Assembly: GCA_029962745.1 (NCBI GenBank)
Contig: CM057167.1
Span: 15,657,785 to 15,721,784, forward strand
Direction: 5' to 3'
DNA: 64,000 nt
From: Echinometra lucunter
Lineage: Eukaryota > Echinodermata > Echinoidea > Camarodonta > Echinometridae
Positions within the stretch are counted from its first letter, which is position 1; every line of letters starts with the position of its first letter. Positions 48,401 to 60,500 of this stretch are shown here, one piece after another. The translations under genes and the position numbers were made by a program. Under the pieces are notes generated by a model, which searched no databases, was not told the origin of the DNA, and saw nothing but the letters and a program-made list of their open reading frames with translations.

Positions 48401-51400
48401 ACTAAATCCAAATGTTTTTGCTTTACAATTGTACATATGGTGATACCTCCATCAATTTTTGATTCCTTCTGAATTTCTGAGCCTTGTCAAGTTGTAACTA
48501 CAGACTGAAGACTAACTGTAATGTGGAGGTGTTGGGGTCCAGTGGATAAGTCTCCAAGCTGTTAACCACACGGTACTGGGTTCAAATCCCTGCCAATGCA
48601 CCAACATCCTTTGGCAAGATATTAATCTACATTTGCTACACTCGACCCAGGGGGGTGTTTCATAAAGCTGTTCGTAAAGTTACAAATGACTTTATGAACA
48701 ACTTGAATATGAAGTGCCAAGTGGGATGCTTAAAGTTTTTCCTGACATTTTAACAAAGGGTGACAGCATTACCCATAATCTCAATTGAATTGTGGCAAAA
48801 CATTTACTTTGCAATAAAAATATTCTTAAACAAAAGTAATGTTAATCTATGTCCGCATATTTCACCTTAAGCTGATGCCATTTATAATGACTGAGAATTC
48901 CATTTGGCTTGCCATATTCAAGTCGCTCGTAAAGTCATTTGTAACTTTACAAACAGCTCTATGAAATGCCCCCTAGGTGTATTAAGTAGGTGCCTGGTAG
49001 GATTTACTCCTTGAATGCACTGGGCACTAAGGCTCCTGAAGCTAAGTAATAATATCTAAAGTCATGGAAGCGCTTGGAGACATTAAATCATAATATATCA
49101 TATGATATGCGCCATACAAGAACGCGATATTACTATTATCATCATAATAAATACAATTGTTTTCTAATTGTCACTTGTACTAACCTTCATCAATTTCTGA
49201 TCCCTCTCTCTGGCCTGAGCTGAACGGTCACTCTCCAGAGTCAGGGCCTCGTGAAGTTTGGCAATGTTATGCTTCTCAGAGTCCAGTCCTTCCAGCAGGG
49301 TTGCAGATCTCACTTTCTCAGCCTCAAAGGCAGCTCTTTAGAGGTAAAGGAAACATCAGTAAATCTTATAATTGTCATTACGACTTGGATGGGTTATCTT
49401 AAAAGGTTAAGGAAAAATTTGAAAAGTTGATAATCTTTCTTACAATTCGGATGGGTTATCTTTATGGGTAAAGGAAACATTAGCAAATTGGGTAATCTTC
49501 CTTATATTTTGGATGGATTATCTTTAAAGATAAAGGAAAAATTGTCAATTTGGTACTCTTCCTTATGATTTGGATGGGTTATCTTTAGAGGTAAAGGAAA
49601 AACAGTATAATTGGTAATCTTTCTTACGAATTGGATGGTTCATGTTAAAAGTAAAGGAAAAACATTAGTAAATACGGTAATCTTCTTTACTATCTGGATG
49701 GGTTATCTTTGGATAAGAAAAGAAAGAACCAGTATATTGGGTAATCTTTCTTACGAACTGGATGGGTTATCTTAAAAGGAAAGGAAAAACATCAGTAGAT
49801 ATGGTAATTTTCCTTACGATTTGGAGGGATTATCTTTAAAGGTAAAGGAAAATTAGTATATCTGGTACTCTTCCTTATGATTTTGATGGGTTACGGTAAA
49901 CACAGAGGTTGATATTCTCAAACTGTAGCTCATTTAAACCTGGTTTTACTTGATATACTGACTCATGGAGTGCGATGGATTGCAAAATTTTAGGCTCTTA
50001 GTTCTATCAAAATTGTTGCAATTCTGGAATTTAAAAAATAAGCAAAACTTATTTGTCATGAAATAAAGTAGAATCACTATATCTTGATGACATGATTTAA
50101 ATCATTTATCTACATGCAGTTACAGAATTATGGAGATTTGTGCACAATGAGGAGGTAGTCACTATGAACATGACGGACGAAGAAAGCGGACAAAATAAAC
50201 AACCTCTCATTCTACCCTTCACAATGGTTCTGGTAGTCAAAAGAACATCCCTTCACAGCTATTATGTTTAATCATGTAGTTCCAGGTGAATATGCATGGA
50301 ACACATGTTCCACACATTTTAAACAATAGCAGTGAAGGGATGTTCTTTTGACTACCAGAACCATTGTGAAGGGTAGAATGAGAGGTTGTTTATTTTGTCC
50401 GCTTTCTTTGTCCGTCATGTTCATAGTGACTATAACCTAACCCATCTAGTTAGGTCTAAGCTTAACCTAAGTGCAATTTTACTTTTATTTCATACACCAG
50501 GAAGAATTACTCAAATAATCCTTTCAGATGACCCTCCTTTCATTTCTGATTATTTTCTCCATTTGATGTACTACTTGAGACAGGAATTTTCAGAAGCCTT
50601 ATTTGATCAGCTTTTCTTCTTCAAATTGGCAACACTGTGACAAATGGGTCAAAGGATATTTTGTCAGCAAATTCTGCATAAGGCCTAAATCATATTGCTC
50701 TTATCAGCTGCATAAGTAAATTATTAAAAGCAGAAGAAACAGTAATGTTACATAAGCCTCAGCTACACATCAGTGTCATAATGTACAATGTATGGTTACG
50801 CTCATTTGCATATAAGCTTTCTATGGCGAAATATGACCTATACAAGTACCAGTGAGATAAAGGAAGAAAAGATTTTATGAGGTAAAGAAAAATATATCAC
50901 AAATGCAGAATCACAAATAAAATAACAGAAATTTACATAAACAAATAAACCATCCAAAAACCATCCAATATAAACAAATCATAAGGCAAATAAAATATAA
51001 ACAAGTTCAAATGAGATATCTGTACAAGAAGATCTTTCAAAAGAACCAAAGACACTACTGTCAGAGGGCATGCAAAAAGTAAAACAAGCCTATCAAAAAG
51101 AAGGAAATTAAACAAAAAGTATGCAGGTAAATTTTTCTCCTGGTGTTACAGCCCAAATATTGAAAGAAGGGTTACACGAAGTTCTAGCTTGCATTAGCAA
51201 ATCTGGGGGGTTGCTAATGAAATTTTGTAGGCTTTTGTCTACTTGTTAAAGTCTTGTGCCCTGCATGTAATGGTGAAACATATCCAAAAAGAAGAAACTC
51301 AAATACGTTGAGCATAAAGTAAGAGGGGATGAAAGTATAATCTACACAAATTCATGAAAGTTATAATTCATCCAGTCTTACTTCAATGAAGTCAAAGTTT

Positions 51401-54400
51401 AAATCCAAAACTGAAACTTACTGTGATAATTTTCTGCTACGTTTTGATGGGATATACCCATCATCGTCAGGCGGTAAAGTGAGACTGAGCCAGTAAAGTG
51501 AGACGGGTGTATCCCACCAAAACGTAGCGGGAAATTATCAAAGTAAGTTTCTGTTTTGGATTTATAATTTTGACTTCATATAATCTAAACATACTTGTAG
51601 AGCTCCATACACAGAGGGAAGGGAAAATGGATACATACAGCCCCCCCCCCTATCAATATGGACCCCAAAATTAACAGAAGCCGAGTGCATACAGACTCAC
51701 AGGAAAAGCTCTTCTTTATCACGATTCAACAAAAAATAAGAAAATATATATATATGCATGAACCAAATCAAAATAATACAAATCAAAATAATACAAATTC
51801 ATGTAATTTACACAAGATGCAATCCAACTAATATGAAACAAATCATAAGAATTGTAGCATGCAGTTGTCCGTTGTTGACTGATTGACTGTGATTAAGATA
51901 AGGCATTTCTAAATCTGGCTAGTGCTTGATTTCTTATGATTACTGGTAAAATACAAAAAAAAAAATTCTGTGTAATGAACAAAAGATACATTATGCAAGA
52001 AATTGACGACACTGTAAATTTGATACAGTTCATATCATCTCCTATTACAATGCAAGTCCTACATGTACATGTACATATAGTTTTTTTTTCTTTTCTTTTA
52101 AATAAAAGAAACAACCCTAATTCCCTTCTCCCAACCCCTCCCCAAAAAGAAATAATAATAAAAAAATAAATAACCTATAAATGTGCAAAACTTTTACTAA
52201 ATGCTTTTTTGAAATGGGTAATAGTTTTATTCTTTTTTCATCCTAACCATGAAAGTACATGTAGTTTCCATGTCAGTTGGGATTGCACTGTATGATAAAT
52301 GAGTGACATAGAGCAAGAAAGCAAGCTTCTTTGTGCTTAAAATGTTGTGGTACGCTTGTCTTTGATACCTCACACAGGGATTTACACATTTGTACATACA
52401 CGTATGTGCATTCTGGGTGCAAGTTCTAAATTGTCTCATCTAATGCAAATGAGTAATTTAAAAAAAGTTCAATATAGCTTCTGAATAGCAAATTGTTTTT
52501 AAATATTATGGACTGACAGATGCAAATTCTTCTCACTTTACAGTGAACAGTTTGGAATGACTGCCTTTATGACCCTCATTTACAATGCAGATGCTTAAAG
52601 AACAAAAAAATTAGAAATCTTTGCAAAAAATAAAAATTCAAACAGTACAAATGGACTCATGTTTAATTTTCTATTCAAACTACATTGTACATTCCATTTT
52701 TTTCCCCTGGAAGGCTATTACATGTCTGTGTTGCGAGGTGTACAACTGTGTATTGTTTATTAGCTAGTCTAGAATTTGTTGTTAATATTGTACGTGCATA
52801 CACTGTATATCATGCAAACGGGAAGATACAGTACAAGTTGTCCAAGACAATGTACATACATGATATCCATTCCATATGGTATCAAAGGACTGCACTTTAT
52901 AAACTAGCAGTGGGGTGGGTTAGTTGTTTTGGGTTAGTACGATTAAATTCATTCTGATGAATAAATACAGATGCACTGTCAGTAAGGGGGAAAAACTTGG
53001 TTACTATGTAAGGGGTGTGGTTTGTTACAGGTTGCCAGGTAAAACTTACAAAGCACTTTCGGCCACACTCCTGTGTGCAGACGAAACCAAGGTAGCCCAA
53101 GAGATGAGAGAGTTGTAGACAGATAGGGTTAAAAGGTCAGAGGTTAAAAAGGGGAAATTAATCAAGTGAATTTCACCATCCGTCGATACAATGTTTGCGT
53201 ATAGTGTGCATGATAAAAGTACAAATCCAAATCGCATTTCCTGTGCACATAGTAGGATCTACATGTACTGCATTTAGTTATTGTCAAGAACATCCAAATC
53301 CGTTAGAGCATAAAATTAGAAAAATAACAATCAGTGCTTCCCCCCCCCCCCCAATCTATTTTTCAGGTTTCACTTGGGAAACTGCTTTCAGAATGATTTA
53401 AATGGCAAGACCTTGAAACTGCAAACTGAAGGACAAAAGAAACTGGGAAATTTTTTAAGGACCAAAATTAACATTTAGACAAGTAAAATCATAATTATAT
53501 GGAATGAAACATGTACTTGTGAACAAATGGGTAATAAATTATATATATATTCTGGACACACTATCAAAACAGATATGAACACTGAGGTTATTCAGCAGTG
53601 TGCATCAATTGTGCATAAAATAGAAAGTAATATATGAAAATGAATCAGTTTCAGAGACATAATCAAGTGTGGGTCAAAGGCCAACATAGAGAGTTCAGTC
53701 AAGATTTATATTGCGGGCACCTAAACAATAAATTTCAGTTCTTCCAAAGTTGTGTTTGATATGAGAAGATATTACATGTACCATGGATTGCTTTTACTTT
53801 GACTGTACAATAACACCCCAAAATTTTGTTTTGTAATGTTCTTATCCATGTGTTTATTTGCTGTGCTGTTAATAAAATTTTACACTAATACAGTTCCTAC
53901 CTCATTTACAAAAAAATAACAACAATACAGCACAGAAAATAGAGAAAGTGAGAACATTTTTTTTTTTTAACAAAGAGAATAGATACAAAAAGTACAAATG
54001 GACAATACAGCTGTAAAAGACATGGACATACAGTACAAAAATGCAACATTTAATAGTGTGATGAATTAAAAGGAGGCAGTGAGGCAGACAAATTTAAATG
54101 CATTAAAGAACAGGATAAAAATATAGCTCTCCCACAGATTAATGCAGTATCAAAATATTTTAGCACAAATACACCAAGATACATATAGAGCATACTGAGT
54201 TTAGAGCTGAAAATCTGATAGCAAGGAAGTGAGCTTTGTACAGATTTGGGAAGAATTTGCGAAAGGGTGAAGATATCCAGAGAGGTATTCACATCAATGC
54301 AGAGGTAATATGAATAGATAATTTCTTTGGGGGTTGGATGAAATATATTATCCACATTCATGATTTTAAATGTCTGTACAGTCATACAAGGAAATATTTA

Positions 54401-57400
54401 ATAGCAAAGTATTCTCTACACTTGTCATTTGGCTTGGTGTGGAAAAAAAAAAATGAATCAAAAACTTTTTTTTTAAAAACCCTTACGAAACAACTAGTTC
54501 TTACAGAATTCACAATGTGCTAATGAATTGACTATATGATAAAAAAAATTACAACCCTCAATTTAAGTACCAGACACTACTCACTGGACAAAAAAGCCTT
54601 TCTCAAAAAGACAAAGGCCACAGAAGCCATAAGAGGAATTCCTTCTTGCTGTCATATAAAATGTTATGGCTCTATGACTCACCAAGTGTCCCGTCCCTGA
54701 ATTCATGGCATTTAAAGCCTGCAAAACATATATCTGACAGGTTTGAAAAGAAGATTTAGGTTTATCATGGGGTACGTTAGGGTATGTGAAAAATACGGTG
54801 ATTATGCTGCTTTGAAGGGAGGGTTTGGATTAAGAGATGAGCGGATACTGACCCTACATCTGTCATGCGTCTCTCAAAGTCATCTCTCTCTGCGTGAAGT
54901 CTGTCGACAAGAGCTTGAAGCTCTGCGATTTCATCTCGCAGATCTGACACCAGCTTCTTCTCGTTGCTGAGCGAGGTACCCAGTTGAGAGATCTTCTGAC
55001 GCTCCACCGTGAGTGAGGTCCGGAGGTCGTCAGCGAGGATCCTCTCCTGCCTGAACTTGTGCTCCATGGTTTCCACTAGGTAAGAATAACATTGTAACAA
55101 TAAGCTATGCAGGTTTAAAGATAAACAGGAGTTCTGGACATGGATCATAATGTGAAAAGAACTGTTCCAAACTAACTGGGAGAGTTAGATTAGTTGTATA
55201 TAAACACAGGTGTCTAGTGTGAGATTTGGAGATTATCGAACTGATAAGAAATTCACTTACTTTCCCTAACAGGTACTTGCACGGCACAAAGAAACGAGTA
55301 TATGGGACCATAAACATATCTGGCATGAATGTTACCTCCAAACATTTCAGCTTTTTCTTGTCATATTTCCAATATGAGGGCATTTGAAGAGTAATCCTTT
55401 CTGGGGGACATTTTTACTATGACATTCTTCCTAACTGACATAGAAAGAATGAAAAAGCTCACAAATTATTTGTCACCTTTCCCAGAATTCAAGCTTGTCT
55501 TTAACTCACATTGTCTTTTGAGTTGTTTCTCTCTGTTGGAACTCTGTTCTTCAAGTGCACTCAATTGCTGCGTTGACCTTTGCCTTATCTCCTGAAGTTC
55601 AATGCGGGAAGTGTTGTGATTGACCCTAAGGTCGTGAACCTCGGCCAGGAGAGAGGCACGATCCGCTCCATAGATCTGCTCCATGGCCGCTTTGTGATGA
55701 GTCTCCTGCGAGTGTGAAAGACAGGAAATTTGAAATTATGCTAGTGGTTTTGGAAATGGTTCTGCTACTCATAACCCCATCATTGTTTTTGCTGTCTTTT
55801 GTTTTCAGAAGTGAATTAATCAGATCTATCAGATCTAATTATCTATGACTGAAACTTACCAATCACTGATGTCACAATCTAAATAGGTTTCAAGACATAT
55901 CTTCCAGAGACAGTTGCTATGGATTAAGTACATTTCTAACTGTGAACTTGGACACTAGTGTACATATTGGGGGGTGGCAGTTGTTCCCCCCCCCCTTAAA
56001 ATTCAAATGTGGTTTACTTAAAATTAGATGCAAGTAATTTACAAATGTTCCTGAAATGACATGATATTCTGGGGGTTTTCCTCACTTTTTTTTGTAACTT
56101 ATACTTTTTCTGCCCCCCTCCCAAATTTTTCATTTTTTTTTTGTTCATTACGCAACTGACCTTGGACAAGTCAATAGCCCTAACCCTACAGCTACTAAGT
56201 AACTCAAAGCCAGATGCAACTCTCATCCTCAGTCTTCCATGAAATAAAGCCCCAAGCAAACACCTGGAATACTAACATCTGGGCCCCATTTCATAAAAAG
56301 TTGTTATGATAGCAACTCTTGCTGGAATGGCAACTTTCATTATAAAAGCCAATCAAGAAGCAGAATTCTCACTGTTGCCATGGTACATTAGTTACCATTC
56401 TGGCAGGAGTTGCTACATGTATCATAGCAACTTTTTATAAAACAGGGCCCCATTTCATAAATCTTGTTATTAGTAACAACTGGCACATTCGTATGACGAA
56501 TTTGCTCTCAGCCAATCTGATGCAAGGATTTCGGTAGCTTATAAAGTTACTGCAACTTGTTATTGATAACAGGTTTTATGAAGTGGGGCCCAGGTCATCT
56601 CTGACAACAGGGATAGGGTCCATACCCTTCTTCCTCACCTGTTCCCTAATCCTTCTTTCTAGGATCTGGACTTGTGAAAGGTCCTGGTCTCCGCTGGCTA
56701 CCACATGTGTTCTTAGCTCTGCTAGGAGAGACTCCCTCTCTTGGTCGAAGACGGCCTGGATGGCCCTCAGAAGATCTCCCCTCCAGTCTAGCTCATCATT
56801 CTGTTATTATAGAAAATGGAAAAGGGATCTACAACTTACAAAATCTGTCAAATAATATCTGACACAGTTGCATCTACTGAGAGTAAGACTACTCAGAACA
56901 AAAGGCTGAAATTCAAATATTATTAAATATGGTTTATCTCCTGTACCTCAATAAAATCAGATTTTTTGTATATCTGAAATATGTGAAAACATGTTGTATT
57001 TGTTGAGAAACTGATGGTGCTTTTTAGCATGAATATCACTTCCTTTTCTTTTAAACACATTTCCAGATGAAATGCATCCCAACACATCAAAGGAGGCTCA
57101 ACATCTTTGATTCATTTCATCTGAAGCCAGAGGAAGATATTGTAACAAGTCTGAACTTGAACCTGAATCGCTATAGAGCAGGAAATGCTACCAACACTCT
57201 CCTGTATCTCTACATGATTTTATGCAACCTATCAAACTTATATGTCCTACTTTGGCAAAAGGATGCAAGTAACAATGAGTACAAGTGCCACAAATGAAGA
57301 AAATATGTTTTTGAACCAGGCCCTACAGCTTGGAAGATTGTGATTACAAATAAAGTTGTTTGCTGTAACTTGCTTCCTTTCACCAATGTTTTCCAGGCAA

Positions 57401-57514
57401 TTCTGTGCAGTTGCTCCCTTTTGCCAGCAAAATATTTCAGAAATGGGTCAAATCTGAGACTAATTTAAGACTAGTGTTAGTTCTTTGAAGCATGCCTCAA
57501 TATGTCAAATCAGT

Positions 57515-57545
<31 letters not shown>

Positions 57546-60500
57546 ATTAGAAAAAAAGCAGTAGTTTCCATGAAAATGTCTCTTGCTTCCTCTTGCCAAA
57601 GAGGAAGAGTGATTGAACATGCTTCTGACTGTCGGCATACAATTCCTACAAACTGTTAACATGGTACCGTGGACAGTAATTCCATAACCTACCCTCAGAC
57701 CAGCAGTAGTCTGTGTGATCAAGTCTTTCAGTGCCTGTATAGCATCCAGAAGAGCTTGCTTCTCATTCTCCCAGGCATTCTGAAGCGAGGCGATGTCTGT
57801 GCCCCTGCGAACGGCGGGGCGCGGTGAGGTAGCTTGGCGTAGGTAGCGGAGGTCCGAGAGGGATAACACCTGCAGGCCCTCGCTGTGTAGTCTGGCAAGT
57901 ACACTCTGTAGAAGGAGCATAAAGTGAATTCGGTCGCAAGATGACAAACACATTGAATCAAATAACTTACGTGTACATGAATAGCTCACTTTACGCTCCT
58001 GCATGGATACAAATATTACTACAGGATCCCTTTCTCATATCATTTTCAAGCCTCTGATGTTGTAACACTGTGTCATATGCCTTGAATTACAAAATATTGT
58101 GAATTCTATTGTAATAGAGGTCTACACAAACTACAAGTTCCACATTTTTTTGTAAAATATCAAATGAACAGTGCCTACTTGTGTACATGTACTTGTACCA
58201 CTCTTCAAAATTTGCATCTTTGTCTTTAAAAAGACTAGTCCAAGAATAAATTCAGTTTGCCTACTTCTTTCCTACATGCTTAGTGCTAAATGTAATTATA
58301 CATCAACAGTCAGAATACTGAATGCATACCAGTACATACAAGTTGTAGCTACATGTATGCTGAACAAGCCTCTACAAGCTTTAGCCTATTGAAGTGGAAC
58401 TAATACAGTAAAGCTGTACATACATGTACAATTGTAAAAGCCTATAAAATATTGACTAAACTGCAAGGTTACGATGTTACTGTCTTCCAATGCTACATGT
58501 ACATGTACATACAGCTAAATCTGTCTTGGGTTTCCTAGTTTAATTGTCATTGTGCGTACAAACGCGTCTGGAACGCAAAAATACAAAAATGCAAAAATTA
58601 AAATGTCTATTTTGACATAGTGGAATGGAATTTCAGCAAAGACCATGCCACAAGAAGATTGTATATCAATTTACAAGGTCTACATGCTACCTGTGAAATT
58701 ATCAATCAATGTTTGAAAAATATGATTTTTTAAACAATTTTCCGTTTTGCGTTCTATACGTGTTCTTTCGCACAACGACATAAAACTAAGACGCCTTAGT
58801 GGCACACCTCTCTACCTCAGCCACCTCCCTAGAGTGGCCAGTAAAATTAGTTTCCATGAAGACAAATTGTGTTTAAGAACCTGTCTATAGCAGCCACCTG
58901 TCAAGAAGGCCACATTTTTTGTTTCCCTTGGGTGGCCACTATAGACAAGTTTCACAGTAATTAACACTGTGACTACTGAAGACAATGAATAGAATAACCT
59001 GTTGCCTCCTGAATTATCTATCTCATCTAAAGCCATAGTACAGTTAACCATTAAATTCCAATGGGAAATGGATTAAAAGAGTAAACATCAAAAGTGACAA
59101 ATCTCATCAAGTTCTAAGGTACAACCAATAGTTACTGACCTACAGACAAAATACAATAAACTTATTAGAGAGAAGCTTGAGTTCTGGGAAAGGTGAAAAA
59201 TAATTTGTGAGCTCTCTCATTACAAGACACCAGTGTTTCTATACATGTACAACTAATCTAACTCTCCCAGTTGCTTTGGAGCAGTTTCTTTCACATTGCG
59301 ATCACATGACCAGAACTCCAGCTTATCTTTAACAGACCGACTACTGAAATGTCTCGTTCTCTAAGCTTCGTCCAGGAATCATCCACTGGCCACAGGCAAC
59401 ACGTTCAAGAAGTTAGCATCAATCTTGACGTACCTGTAACCTAGGTGGAATCTCCCCATTGGTCATATCAAGGTCTGATGTATCTCCATTGGTCATGGAC
59501 CCCTCCCCTGGGGGCTGCTCCCTGCCTACCCCACCCTGGCGACGCCTGAGGTGACCAAGTAAATTGGAGTCCAGTCTGGCGGTGTTCTCGACCTCTTTAT
59601 GCAACAGGTCACCGACATCTATCATGAAAGACAAAAGAATTGACAACATGTAATCTTGAAGATATCTGGTCACATGCCCACATTCTCAAGGACACTGTAT
59701 TGATGTTATACTGATTTGTCCATTGATTCCTGCAGGAGAAAATACTACATGTACACGTAGACTATGGAGTTGTTACCTTTACAACACTTATATGGATAGG
59801 AACACAATAATTAGTGTCTTGTATTATAGACTAGACGGACATATTTCTTCACTTTCCACTAATAACACCAAGCTACCAGGAGTGGACAAAAGATGAGGAA
59901 AATATGGGAATCTTTCCATACCGACATACATATATTTTGTCAAGGGACATTACTGCCGGGCAAGGGCTCCAAGTCCTGACCTTGCCATCACAAGCATTTG
60001 AAATATCTGACGAAGACAAGCACCTTCAGGAAAAGCAGGGAAAGGATCTTACCTCCGAGTGAGCTGACATTGATAGGTGTGGCAGCAGCGATCCTGTCCA
60101 TCTGTCTGCGATGGTCCTCCTCAATCTTGGCCTTCTCTTCCGCATGGGCCGTTAAAAGATCTTGGTTGGTCTTGAGTACGGCCTCCTGGACCTGTATTGA
60201 ATTGACCCATTTATATGATCAGCTTTTCTTCATCAAATTGGCAACACCAATATTTTTCTTCTATTGCTACATTTTCTCACAAATGTTATGTATTTGTAAT
60301 GAATGTAAATTGACGGAAGTTTGTAGAGAAGTTAGAAAATTGCCAATTTGCTTGGATAAACAGCGATGGTGAACATTTCATCACGTTGCCAATTTAAAGA
60401 TTTTAGTGCTTATTTTCCTTTCAAATATTTCCAGCATCAAACACCAAAAACTGATACAGCCTAAATGGGCACATTTACAATATTGTAAGCGCTTTGTCAG

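Noticed and set aside
49340..49905. CRISPR-like regular repeats
   Set aside because: Eukaryotic intron. The units are contiguous and diverged, without distinct spacers; it is a minisatellite.
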